A stretch of DNA of 64,000 nt from Nautilus pompilius (lineage: Eukaryota; Mollusca; Cephalopoda; Nautilida; Nautilidae). The notes under the pieces were generated by a model. The model saw only the letters and a list, made by a program, of their open reading frames with translations, made no database searches and was not told where the DNA came from. The stretch is from assembly GCA_018389105.1 (NCBI GenBank), contig JACATO010002133.1:186001-250000 (forward strand). The letters are read 5' to 3'. Every line of letters starts with the position of its first letter. The stretch's first letter is position 1. This document shows positions 48,991 through 61,388 of the stretch, one piece after another. Made by a program: the position numbers and the translations under genes.

Positions 48991-49962
48991 CCTATACATG
49001 AGGCTATAATCGACATCATATGTTTACTATAGATTAGGCTATAATCGACGGCATATGTTTAGCTATAGATGAGGCTATAATCGACGTCATATGTTTACGT
49101 ACAGATGAGGCTATAATCGACATCATGTTTACGTATAGATGAGGCTATAATCGAAATCATATGTTTAGCTATAGATGAGGCTGTAATCGACATCATGTTT
49201 ACGTATAGATGAGGCTATAATCGACGCCATATGTTTAGCTATAGATGCGGCTATAATGGACATCATGTTTACGTATAGATGAGGCTATAATCGACGCCAT
49301 ATGTTTGGCTATAGATGAGGCTATAATCGACATCATGTTTACGTATAGATGAGGCTATAATCGACGCCATATGTTTAGCTATAGATGAGGCTATAATCGA
49401 CGTCATATGTTTAGCTATAGATGAGGCTATAATCGACGCCATATGTTTACGGATAAATGAGGCTATAATCGACGCCATATGTTTAGCTATAGATGGGGCT
49501 ATAATGGACATCATGTTTACGTATAGATGAGGCTATAATCGACGCCATGTTTGGCTATAGATGAGGCTATAATCGACGCCATATGTTTAGCTATAGATGA
49601 GGCTATAATCGACGCCATATGTTTAGCTATAGATGAGGCTATAATGGACATCATGTTTACGTATAGATGAGGCTATAATCGACGCCATATGTTTACGGAT
49701 AAATGAGGCTATAATCGACGCCATATGTTTAGCTATAGATGAGGCTATAATCGACGCCATATGTTTAGCTATAGATGGGGCTATAATGGACATCATGTTT
49801 ACGTATAGATGAGGCTATAATCGACGCCATGTTTGGCTATAGATGAGGCTATAATCGACGCCATATGTTTAGCTATAGATGAGGCTATAATCGACGCCAT
49901 ATGTTTGGCTATAGATGAGGCTATAATCGACGCCATATGTTTAGCTATAGATGAGGCTATAA
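48991..49962 (+). repeat. 36-bp satellite array 2 (about 27 units)
   Basis: Same family and orientation as the 42.4-kb array, mostly TTTAGCTATAGATGAGG followed by CTATAATCGACGCCATA. The GACGTC core is largely changed to GACGCC or GACATC, and 34-bp units with GACATCATGTTTACG alternate with 36-bp ones. It looks like an older or independently homogenised relative of array 1. Confidence 0.95.
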
Positions 49963-51864
49963 TTTATTTTTCGATTATAGACATATTTCTACGTTTAATA
50001 AAGATTATCCATTTCTCTATACCTAAATATACAAAGACTTTTTTTTTGAAAATCAGAAAAATCCCATAGTTATTTAAATTCACACTATCAACGAGCTATA
50101 AATACGTATTAATTACCTCGCTGTTACCCGCGCAGAGCTATTGTTTTTCGCTCAAATAATGACGCGTGTGTAATTGAAATCTCTTTTCCCCTGGTAGATA
50201 GCACGGGCACGTTAGTGTTTATCGAACCTGTCTAAAAATAAAACTGCTGAATCTCATCTTTCCTCTACTATCGAATTGAATAAGTAATAAAAAGCTGTCT
50301 GTGTTGGCTACGACGCTGTAGATGGCGTAGCGATGATTGCAGCAACAGAAGCTAAGATTTAACTCGAGCAAATGTGAAAAAACAAAACAACCCCTTTTTT
50401 GATAGTGACGGCCATTTTGCTAAAGAAAAACAAAAACAAAACCTAAAGTATTACGCAGTTGGAATAGCGGAAAGCTTGAGTTGTTTTAGTTGTCAGCTGA
50501 CCACAGGCAGATTACCACTAATTATCGGGCGCTATACCTCCAGGCAAATCCATTAGCAGAGTTCTTAGATTTTAGTAAATAAATGAATACCTATTTTGTG
50601 ATGTTTCTTTCAATCATTTAAATTTAATTATTTATATAATAAACTAAATGATGATAAAATGTAATTATTATCCCTAACTTATGTGAAAGGAATTGTGGTT
50701 ACTGGATTCACATAACTGTTGAGTTAACGTTTTTCTGATTTGTTCTGGATGTCGTCGAAAAGCTAAAGAACTCTGGCGTGCGATGTTTTGCCTTTAGGGG
50801 TTCCGTGTTGTATCTCGACGAATGAACGCTGTCCGCTCCGCCATCTTCCTTACACAGATTTCTTCGGACGCTCCGGACATCACCGAACAGCCCCGACGCG
50901 CCATCCAACGACGAACTGATCTGAAATGTCTGTAGGTAACATCTGGAACTTTATCTTTCTTCTATAGTATAGCGAAATATATTTACCATTCTTTCCTCCT
51001 ATAAAGCAACTACACCTAAAAAGAAGGAAAGGAACGACGATTTATGCAAACGGGGGGGGGCGCTAATAGTTAGAGATGGAAATGATGCGGATGCCATTTA
51101 AATCAGTTATCTTTAATGTCATTCGACAGGGGAACGCCCATCTCCGCAAAATTGGATGCGTGCACCAGTCTAAGGGATCCACTAATTAATTAACTTCGTA
51201 TGCTTATATTAATTGCACAAACAGAAACCGGCAACATCGAGGTACAAAAATAAAGTTCCATTTGGCGAGTTTCACTTTCCTGTCTGGAAACACGACTTTG
51301 ATTGCGGTTCAGGTTGGGAACACGGATCACGTTACCAATGCTTTTCGTCGACAATCTCCTTGGCTTTGTTGTTGGTGCTGGGTTTTTCCTAAATTTATAC
51401 ATCTATTTATTGTTATTTGAATGCTGTTTGCAATATATATATAGTATCAAAATCTCCAGTACCAACATCATCACCACCACCAACAACAACAAGATCTGGG
51501 GGTGAAAATAGCTATCTCCTGCGCGAGTTACGAGTTGTGGGAACAGCAACAACAACAAAAAGGAAAAGCCGTCCCCGGCCTAGACGCAGTATCATCTTAT
51601 TCTGGCTGCTCTCCGTGCACTGTACGACCTGTCGGGATGCCTGTTATTCGAGAGGCTGTGAAGAGCTGTACTCGTCATTGGTGCTGCGTCGCTTACATTC
51701 AATTTTACCCTTTATGTTGTATTTTGTTTCCAGCCCCCCCCATCCGGACCGACGCGCGGGTACGTGGAAGCGATACACCTAAAAACAGTAAAAAGGGAAA
51801 GCGACGTCTCCATCTAAGGGGCAGATAACTCAGAGCTTTAGAAAAAAAAAACAAAAAAACAAAA
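49963..51864. other. Intergenic DNA
   Basis: AT-rich at first, GC-richer after 50700. CGCCATCTTCC (50839-50849) combines YY1- and ETS-like motifs, and a G run lies at 51053-51060. No gene was recognised. Confidence 0.5.
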
Positions 51865-54344
51865 CGTCTGGTCAGGGCCGGCTGAAGGTACCGGCAACTC
51901 GACGCTAGGGGGCGCCACGTCATGTGTTTGGTAACTTCCAAATACAAAGGGGAAAATGTGAAAATAATAAATGAAATAAAATGAAATAGAAAAACAAAAT
52001 GTGAAAATTCCTTGAGTGGAGTCAAATTTGCGAGAATCTGATTATTATATTAATTCTTTCTGTTGTGGTGATCAAACTGTGAAAACCAATTGACAAGGGA
52101 AATTCCCACGACCGTCAGCTAGTCCGGTGAGATCAGTACCACTCCGGGGCCTCAGTGTTGACCGAAAAGTCGCACAAATCGGCCAGAAACCCGCGGAAGG
52201 GACGGAGCCAAGAAAGTGGCCGGTAGGAATGTGGAGGGTGTGTCACATGGGTGAGTCACGTGTAAATTTGTGGGACTGTGCCGGCCTTCTGTTCAAGATA
52301 TGGCGGTGCCAGTTTAGCTGTTACACGAAAAAATATGATTTTTAGAAATTCTAGACGTATTACTCGCATCACACGAAAGAGCTCAAAATTCGCACAAAAA
52401 GTTGCACCCCGCCAAAGCCTTTGTCTGCCTTAGAAATTTGTCGAAGGTGAGCTTATTTTAAAATGTTGCACATTTTTGTGCCAAAAAGTAACGGAATTGG
52501 CAACTGTGCAACACAGGTGTGAGAAGCAAAGGAACGGGTCTTGATGCTCACCTGTGACCCAAGGTGGGCAGCTCAGGACCCGGGTATAGTGATCGATATA
52601 ACACTTTGTGTATCTGTAAGTTTATTTGCAAAGATTAACGATGTTTTATTGAACTTTGAATTATATAAGATGTTTAATAATGTATTCTAATTTTAATCTA
52701 TTTATATTTTACATTATTAGCCAATGTTTATCTACAGACCCGGAGGGAGAAACAAATTCGTGGACGGGTATTAAATTTTCTCGGGGGGGGTCATTCTGCA
52801 GGCCCTCTTGCATCATAGCCCCCCCCCGACAACTTCCTGTCACTCTGCCACCCTGATAGAAACACGGACGATACACGCTGGCGACAGGGGCCGGAACTCG
52901 AACTGTTATCGCAGTAGGACTGACGTAATCGAGTCGCGCTCCATTGGGGCCGGCGGCTAGAAGACTCGGACCACGACCGCTGTAAGGACTGGACAGTGGC
53001 ACACTAGCCAGCTCGGCTCTAGGCCAACTTGGACCCCGTGCAGGTGGCTATAGGCCCGATGAGAGACTTACGAAGGCGGGCCGGGCCGCTTTGCATAAAA
53101 TGAAAGGGTTAATGGGTTGAGGGCGGGCACATAAGTTGTCTTTCTGTTTCTTGCGGGTGTGGCCAAGAAACACCCAAAGCTATCAAGTTTCTTCAACCCT
53201 AACTCTAACAGTGGGAACAATGCAGGCTCAACTTCTTCAGCTGCATCTATCTCTCCAGATTTGTCATCTACTGTTTGTGAAGTCAATCCAACCGAAGATG
53301 CTGTACCTTCTCAAGGAAAGAACGATTGCACGCATGAACCAAAACATCGCGATCACATTTTCAGTGATGTCGAAGACTTGGGCAATAATGTCATAGTGGG
53401 GAATTCTGAGAATTTTAAAAGTAAATTTGAAAACTCCACCTAAGAAATGTCAACTACTATGATCCAGCACACTGGCTGGACGAATTATCAGTGGCGGAAA
53501 CTGATCACATCACTATGAACGGGCCGCATCCTATTAATAAACAGTACAGTTTTCCAAAAGATGCAAATAAACGTAGTTTCTCTGCGTCAATGATACATAG
53601 GAAAATTAATAATGGCGAAAGTTTTCTTAGAAGGTGGCTTGATTATTCAGGGAGCACCAATAAAATTTATCGCTTTTGCTGCAAAATTTTTGACTTCTCA
53701 AATAAGTCATTTTAAGGAAAATCTGGAATTAATGACTGGAATCACGCTCTTGAATATTTGCAATCACATGGAAATTCCGTACATCACCTGGAATGTCTTA
53801 AGAAGTGTTTTGAGACATCACTGCGATTGCAGACTAATAAAAACTATTGGTAAGAAGATGCAGTGGGAAAAGAACGAGAGCACTGGTTTAAAGTTTTGGA
53901 ACGTTTAATAAGCATCACTCTGTATTTAGCTGAACACAATTTGGCTTTCAGAGGAACTTCAGACACATTATTTACACCGCACATTGAGAATATTTTACGT
54001 CTTGTTGAGCTACTTGGAAAATCTGATTTGACAATGAACGAACATTTACGTCGCGTTGTGTCTAAAGAAATTCACATTCACTATTGTGGAAAAAATGTTC
54101 AGAATGAATTAATCAATTTGTTGGGAAATGCTGTTCAGGGAAATATATTAAAAGGAGCTAAAGAAGCCGAATATTTCAGCCTTATCTTAGATTGTACTCC
54201 AGATATAAGTCATGTGGAACAGCTTTTACTTACAATACGATTTTTAGATGTAGAAGACATTTCGATAAAGGAAGATTTTGTCAGCTATAAACCAGTTATA
54301 GATACTACAGGAAAAGGATTATATGAAAGTATACTTGATTTTCT

Positions 54345-54392
54345 GAGAGAGAGAGAGAGAGAGATGGAGAGAGAGAGAGAGAGAGATGAGGG

Positions 54393-54455
<63 letters not shown>

Positions 54456-54473
54456 TGGAGAGAGAGATGGAGA

Positions 54474-54511
<38 letters not shown>
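54345..54511 (+). repeat. GA microsatellite inside the transposase frame
   Basis: About 167 bp of GA repeats with occasional GGA/ATG interruptions replaces the short stretch between DFL and IAAEVR/IAEVR of the transposase. The Arg-Glu open frame is a translation of the repeat. Confidence 0.95.
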
Positions 54512-54711
54512 CTTCCATAGCTGCAGAGGTCAGGGCTATGATAATGGTTCAAATATGAAAGGAAAGAATAAAGGCGTTCAGGCGCGGATCATGAAGGGAA
54601 ATCCACGGGCGTTTTATATGCCATCTGGATGTCACAGCCTGAACTTAGTGGTTGGTGATAGCGCAACAAGTTGCCTGAAATCCACTCCATTTTTTGGTAC
54701 TGTCCAGCGCT

Positions 54712-54730
54712 TATATATATATATATATAT
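54712..54730. repeat. Short TA microsatellite in the transposase
   Basis: A TA run between FGTVQRLY and SASPGRWHVLKKH; probably a local expansion that helps to break the frame. Confidence 0.85.
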
Positions 54731-56035
54731 TGGTTTCTGCCTCTCCTGGGCGATGGCATGTACTGAAAAAACATGTTAAATGTCTCACTGCAAAACCTTT
54801 ATGCGATACTACATGGGAATGCAGATTAGAATGTGTCAAAGCCATTAAATATGAAATTATAGGAATCCGAGAAGCTTTTTATGAACTTTCAGAAATGTCT
54901 GCTTCTGATCCTGAAATCCGACTCTTGTATTACAAGTAGAAGATTACAGTTTTCTAGTGATGATGAATGTCTGGTGTGATGTCTTAGGCAGACTAAATGT
55001 TGTCAGCAAAACTATGCAGAGTGCCTCTGTGGAACTGTCCACAGCAGTTCCATTAATGAATAGTGTCACTAATTACTTAATTGATTATCGTGCAAATGGA
55101 TATGAGAGGGCACTAGCATCAGCTCCAGAATTGGATGTAGAGCCCATTTTTGAAAGTAAAAGGATAAGCCGAAAAAGAAGGCAGTCTGAATATGAGTGCA
55201 TTGACGAGGTTCCAAATACAGATGACCCAGAAAGAAGATTAAAAAATCGTGTGTTCAGTGTAATACTCGACACAGCTATTAATTCTTTACCAGACAGATT
55301 TGAACAGTTACAGAGCTTCAATAATACATGGGGATTTTTAAGTAACATAAAAGACTTGCCAGATAAAAATAAACTGAGATTAGCATGTCAAGGTTAGGAG
55401 GATACCTTAAGGTATCCAAAAAACTAGTGATATTAACGGGTGTAATCTCTTGACTGAACTAGATATCGCGGAAGAATTATTTCCTGGAGATGTAAAGCTT
55501 CCGATAGAAGCCGTTAGATTCATCAACGGTAATAAGTTACAGGATGTCATGCCAAATCTGTGGGCTACATTAAAAATAATGCTCACGATACCTATAACTG
55601 TGGCCACGGGAGAGAGAAGCTTTAGACATGTTTTCGGTCGTTCCTGACACAAGACAGATTAAATTCTTTGGCAACTTTGTCAATAGAAAACGATCTTGAA
55701 GAAAAGATAGATATAGAAAGTGCTATGAAAACATTTGTGATCTAAAGTCGAGAAAAACTGTTTTAGCTGGATAATGTATGCTTTTCAACATCTGTTCTTT
55801 TGTTCATATTCTTTAATTTATTAGGAGAAAATTCGCGACATCGACAGTTTTTATCATGAACTTGACGGAATATAGTATGCTTCTCAATTTGTTTGCTACG
55901 GTCTCTGTGGCTTTCACTAGAGGCCATAGTACAGATATCTAGCAGATCAACGGCACCTTTCGGACCCTCTCTCACCTATTCCTCCTCCATTCGGTGTTTG
56001 TTTGTAACAAAAATGAGTGGAGGTCATTGCCACGG

Positions 56036-56706
56036 TCTCTCTCTCTCTCTCTCTCTCTGTACTGACGTCAACTCTCTCTCTCTCTCTCTCCATCTCTCTC
56101 TGTACTGACGTCATCTCTCTCTCTCTCTGTACTGACGTCACTTCTCTCTCTGTACTGATCACCTCTCTCTCTCTCTCTCTCTCCATCTCTCTCTGTACTG
56201 ACGTCATCTCTCTCTCTCTCTCTCTGTACTAACGTCACTTCTCTCTCTCTCTGTACTGACGTCACCTCTCTCTCTCTCTCCATCTCTCTCTGTACTGACG
56301 TCATCTCTCTCTTCTCTCTGTACTGACGTCACTTCTCTCTCTGTACTGACGTCACTCTCTCTCTCTCTCTGTACTGACGTCATCTCCTCTCTCTCTCTCT
56401 CTCTCTCTCTGTACTAACGTCACTTCTCTCTCTCTCTGTACTAACGTCCCTCTCTCTCTCTCTCTCTCCATCTCTCTCTGTACTGACGTCATCTCTCTCT
56501 CTCTCTGTACTGACGTCACCTCTCTCTCTCCATCTTTCTCTGTACTGACGTCATCTCTCTCTCTCTGTACTGACTCACCTCTCTCTCTCTCTCCATCTCT
56601 CTCTGTACTGACGTCATCTCTCTCTCTCTGTACTGACATCACCTCTCTCTCTCTCTCCATCTCTCTCTGTACTGACGTCATCTCTCTCTCTCTCTGTACT
56701 GACGTC

Positions 56707-56750
<44 letters not shown>
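56036..56750 (+). repeat. CT-rich minisatellite with CTGTACTGACGTCA core (about 20 copies)
   Basis: CTGTACTGACGTCA, most often ending in the full CRE palindrome TGACGTCA, recurs roughly every 24-42 bp, separated by pure CT runs, some with a CCAT interruption. Variants include CTGTACTAACGTCA and a few with deletions or C-to-T changes. It sits in the 3' non-coding part of the 5-kb hAT element. Ser/Leu and Arg/Glu open frames here are repeat translations. Confidence 0.95.
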
Positions 56751-56752
<2 letters not shown>

Positions 56753-56951
56753 GTTATATTAATGAAAGGATTTGAAACTTTGATGCTGTGTTTGAACTGT
56801 GTTCTTTAGCTTGTATATTGTAATAAACTCTTTATTTCTACATTTGTAGTTTTTCCACCTTGTGAAAATTTTAAAAAATTATATTTGTAAGGGCGCAGGA
56901 GTTCAGGTTTCCCGGGTCGTCAGCAACCCTAGGGCCGGCCCTGCGTCTGGT

Positions 56952-57196
56952 CATAATTAAAACGGTCAGCTGGGGCATTTCGGACGGGAAAGCGTTAAAG
57001 GGAATTTTTTAAAATTCATTATAACATTAAATAAACATCATTAACATTCTGACAGGCTCCTCGCTCGTGACAGCGTGAGGAAGCCGCGCGAGGCGTCCGA
57101 GGAGGGGGGTGGGCATCACCACCAATTGCTGATGCCATTCTTGGGTGTGTTGCAGCGTCTCATTCACCGAGTCAAGTCTAACGGGCGTAGACAGAA
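56952..57196. other. Flank of the hAT element, no gene
   Basis: Unique sequence leading into the 41-bp minisatellite. Confidence 0.5.
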
Positions 57197-57525
57197 AGAG
57201 CCGGAGAGAGGGGACACGCAGGCAGAGACAGACGGGAAAAGCCGATGTGAGAACACGCAGACGGGAAGAGCCGAAGAGAGGGGACAGGCAGGCGGAGACA
57301 GACGGGAAGAGCCGAACAGAGGGGACAGGCAGGCGGAGACAGACGGGAAGAGCCGAACAGAGGGGACAGGCGGGCCGAGACAGACGGGAAGAGCCGAACA
57401 GAGGGGACAGGCGAGCCGAGACAGACGGGAAGAGCCGAAGAGAGGGGACAGGCGAGCGGAGACAGACGGGAAGAGCCGAAGAGAGGGGACAGGCGGGCCG
57501 AGACAGACGGGAAGAGCCGAAATCT
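57197..57525 (+). repeat. 41-bp minisatellite (about 8 units)
   Basis: GACAGACGGG recurs at 57297, 57338, 57379 and 57420, exactly 41 bp apart. The unit also contains GAAGAGCCGAA and AGAGGGGACAGGC. The first units (57197-57290) are diverged or shortened. The period is not a multiple of 3, so the Arg/Glu/Gly-rich open frames cycle through frames and are not genes. Confidence 0.93.
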
Positions 57526-58946
57526 CCTTTAGGATTTAGAGCATGGAATCCTGGGACACGAGAGAATCAAAAATAAATCACGTGATGCTAAACTTTCAAA
57601 TTGGCAATGGCAACCTGACCGCGTTCATTTGTTTGACATGTTTTCGTGTCGACCTAATGGTTCAGAGCCTCCATCTACGTGAGAAATGGTAGAGTAAAGC
57701 AGCGAAAACGGTCGTCTCGGTACTTGGAGTAAGACTGATTGCGGCAATGAAAACTACGGCGATCGCAAGTGTTTCCAGCTTCTTTTTTCAATTGTTGCTG
57801 CATTTATTTAATATTTACAAACCGATCTTATTTTCAATAGTAGAACAAGGTGATAAATTACAAGATAAAAACGCAAAGAAATGTCCCCTAACTACATCAT
57901 TCTGAAGAATCCACTTGCGTTACTAATATAAACCATCAGTCAGTTAAGATTTAAAACTAATTAGAATGGAATTTTGATAATACGCCACGACTTCCATCTT
58001 GGTGCTGAAAGATTTAGAAAATAAATATCTGCGATTTACACAATGATGACGTAGAATGCGAACATTAACTGCTAATGACGTCATGCAAGTGCCCTACAAT
58101 CGACGTAGAGCGCAGATGTTAATAAGGAATGCTAATGTGTAATTGATGCATCTGACGTGTCTCCTTCTCAACCGAAGAGTTCATGAAGAGGTACATGGTT
58201 TAGATTTTAGGTCACGTTTACTTTCGCTTGATTGGATAAAATTAACACCTGCTTAATTTGCATAATAACGTTGGGGGGTAACGCGTTGGAGTGCGGACCT
58301 TCTCTTGATGGAAAAAATGACCGAAATTGTGAAACGTGACAATCTATCATCTGCCATGTAAAGCACGTGATTTCCGGAAAGATCTCGAGACCGCAAGAAG
58401 AATCAAATACGCGTTCCCTATCGATCTCTGAAGACCGTCGTTAGGGGCTTTTCGAAAGTGAGGGTATGTCGAGGATGCTGAGAGTGTTCTAGCGGGGCGT
58501 TTCCCCGCCGAAGTCGGGCCATCCTGGAAGCTAACAAACATCGGCGGGACCGCACTTTCTCACCAGGTTTGTCTCCCTTGTGAGAGTCGGTGAAAGGGGC
58601 ATAAAATCACGAGCAGCTCGCCAGTGAATTGTTTTGTTTTTATTTATTTATTTTTTTACTAATGACCTTGTACGAATAGAATTCCCGAAATTGGCGCTGA
58701 CTGCCCTTTAAATGTCTGCAAAAAAAAAATAAAATGTAATAAAAATATCTTATGTAACTTTGTTTCAGAACGTTATTTTATTATGTTACTACAATATTCC
58801 GATACGCCGAACCCATTCAGAATGATCAGAACCACTGTAGTTTAATACACAGACATTTGACAGGACTCGGTGTAGAAAAGTGATACCCTTTTTTGAATAT
58901 CTGTTCCGGTATTTCCATGATATCGTTTTTTTTTTTTTAATTCCGG

Positions 58947-58949
<3 letters not shown>
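57526..58949. other. Intergenic DNA
   Basis: Contains another perfect TGACGTCA (about 58077-58084). 58340-58600 is GC-richer. No recognisable exon. Confidence 0.5.

Positions 58950-59018
<69 letters not shown>
58950..59018. repeat. (AAT)n microsatellite
   Basis: About 70 bp of AAT triplets with one interruption near 58988. Confidence 0.95.
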
Positions 59019-59020
<2 letters not shown>

Positions 59021-59655
59021 TAGGAGCATAATCATTCAGTAGGATCCCCCGTAGCTCCCAGCCTATAGCCTCACTTTGAAAGTTGTGCATCAAGAAATTT
59101 TAATCTTTTAATAAATAAATAATAACAATAAACGTAGCAAGGTGTTTCTTTCCATACACACAGAATACAAACTTGTTATTGTCACAAGCACAGATAGCAA
59201 AATTTTGCTGGGCGGTAAACTGAAACCGTTCCAGTCGTCTAGTGCAGTCAACTAATTAAGGGGTTTGAGCGAGTGGACAGGGACAAGTTTACAAAGTTTT
59301 CTACAGTTACTAAAACTATTGGCCATAATTACAAATTAACTAAAATTCAAGCATCAAGCTTTTCTTAAATTATCTAATTTATGAATTGTATTGGTGCCAA
59401 TTTCTGCTCCCCGAGGGTTCCTCTTTCATAATCTGTGATGGCTTCCTGCCTCTTTGCAACTACTAAACTAAACTAAACCAACCACGAAGTGACACGTCAG
59501 CAACAGGCTCGATAAGCTGTTCGCCACGCATGCGCTGCAAACTAGTTTGACTAGTTGAGGTTACCATTTGTACAGCCGATAGGAGGGCAGTTAGGGTAGA
59601 TAACTAAGTAAACTGGATAACGTAACCATTGCTTGTTTTTGAATCTATGAACGTT
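59019..59655. other. Intergenic DNA
   Basis: AT-rich unique sequence; no gene was recognised. Confidence 0.5.
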
Positions 59656-59657
59656 TC

Positions 59658-59760
59658 GTGAGCTGCGCGGTAGTTCGGTGGTTAGTCTGCTGAAGTAGAG
59701 GACACGAGTTCGTCTCCCGGTGGGGATTGGCTCGGTTTCTCCTCGATCTTCTCCACATCA
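59658..59760 (+). repeat. tRNA-derived SINE head
   Basis: GTAGTTCGGTGGTTAGTCTG (A-box region) and GAGTTCGTCTCCCGG (B-box region, about 59707-59721) are spaced as in tRNA promoters, followed by a short body (TTGGCTCGGTTTCTCC). The arms do not pair like a functional tRNA. Confidence 0.55.
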
Positions 59761-60152
<392 letters not shown>

Positions 60153-60447
60153 GAAACGAAACATATAATCAGCAATCTTTGTTGTTATACTGTAAAAGGA
60201 TCTAATAAGAAAACAACAACAATCTACAACTTTATTCATGTTAAAAGGTACACTAACCGCTACTTCTGAATTTTTGCTTGTTTAAACAGATGAGACATCT
60301 AAGATAGATCTACATTAGATAAGCACAAATGTTTGTTTGTTGTTTTTTTTTAATGAATGCGTTGGTTTCTTTCAGCAAAGATGATGAAGGGAGACAAACC
60401 TGAGTCCAGTTGCTACAGCAGCAGTGATTTCCTTAAGGTTGTGGTAT

Positions 60448-60500
60448 ATGACGTCAACTGTAGACTCAGCTAGACGTCCTATGATGTCAACTGTAGCTTC
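60448..60500 (+). repeat. Two-copy repeat with GACGTCAACTGTAG
   Basis: TATGACGTCAACTGTAG at about 60448 and TATGATGTCAACTGTAG at about 60479 are about 31 bp apart. The first carries a GACGTC core next to CTGTAG, loosely echoing the other arrays; the second differs by a C-to-T transition in that core. Confidence 0.6.
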
Positions 60501-61348
60501 AGTTGTACGTTTAATTAGAAATTACTGGCGCTGTAACAGCTATCCCCGAACTGCCTCTTCCGTTATTGGAAACCCTTGCTAAGAATTTTACACGTTTGCT
60601 CAAAAAATAAAAGGACGTAATGATAAATATGAAAACAAATGAAAGTCAAAAATGTAAATCGACCCTTTTTTTTTTTTTTTTAAAAAATGTATTTGCCTTC
60701 TATGAAATGTGGTGCCATTCAACAAGGTTGGAATATTGTTCATGGTTGTAACCTTACAACAACAACAAGAACATTTTATGATGTACTTTCACAAATCTTT
60801 TCGAAAATATTCTTACTGATGAAAGATGCAAAACTTTCTGAATATATTTAGCTAACAAAAACCTCCTGGAAAATCTAACTACTATCATTGTCTCATGTGG
60901 CAAATACTGTATTATTTTGATATTATATTGTTACATTCGATTAAAATACCAAACTCTCTAATTAGAATTCTATTTATTTATTTACAGGCAAATCATTCCG
61001 CTTTAAAGAAAAAAAAAACGTTAATCTACAGTTTTAATATATGCTGATATGCTCAATCATTAAATTTTATTGGTAAAGTAATCGATAGCAAATTATCAAG
61101 TGCAGAAAGGAAATATGTAATTGAATGTTTTCACATCGACGCTCACGATACTCAGAAGAGAGAGAGATCTCGTTTACTTTTTATTAGCTCTTAGTGAGAT
61201 CAGAACCCACGCGAACGAGCGCCATCCATGTTGCACAACTATGACCCTAAGGAAGCTGTTTTCGGTGCTTCCTTACAGAAGATCTATGGCCTGCATACTC
61301 GAGAGTTTCAACTTACTGAAATTCCCAACGACACAGGTAACATTGTTA
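60501..61348. other. AT-rich intergenic DNA
   Basis: No gene was recognised. 61195-61260 has GAGATCAGAACCCACGCGAAC, which may be SINE-derived but is too weak to call. Confidence 0.5.

Positions 61349-61384
<36 letters not shown>
61349..61384. repeat. (CA)n microsatellite
   Basis: About 18 CA units. Confidence 0.95.

Positions 61385-61388
<4 letters not shown>

Larger units (their letters stand above)
53159..55760 (+). pseudogene. Transposase of the 5-kb hAT element (ZMYM1-like), broken
   Basis: Pieces in order: KKHPKLSSFFNPNSNSG (N-terminus; start not found), EHWFKVLERLISITLYLAEHNLAFRG, VQNELINLLGNAVQG, AEYFSLILDCTPDISHVEQLLLTIRF (first-Asp region, to 54270), then a GA tract, then YDNGSNMKGKNKGVQARI and FYMPSGCHSLNLVVGD (second-Asp and CHxLNL region), a TA tract, KPLCDTTWECRLECVKAI, RISRKRRQ, and finally IPITVATGERSFRHVF (start of the dimerisation core). 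Frame changes near 53450, 53860, 54520, 54930, 55400 and 55640 disable it. Confidence 0.85.
51873..56943 (+). mobile_element. 5.07-kb hAT element with perfect 8-bp target duplication
   Basis: The left end CAGGGCCGGCTGAAGG and right end ...GCCGGCCCTG form a 10-bp perfect inverted repeat. CGTCTGGT occurs immediately outside both ends (51865-51872 and 56944-56951). Inside are an apparently non-coding 1.3-kb leader, a fragmented transposase on the + strand, a GA tract, a TA tract and a CT-rich minisatellite. The transposase resembles ZMYM1-like, DUF4371-type hAT proteins. Confidence 0.9.

Noticed and set aside
54285-54558. Arg/Glu- and Ser/Leu-rich proteins
   Set aside because: Translations of the GA microsatellite; real transposase similarity stops at its edges.
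57075-57576. Arg/Glu/Gly-rich protein of about 150 residues
   Set aside because: Translation of a 41-bp minisatellite; the period is not divisible by three, so the same repeat is read in all frames.
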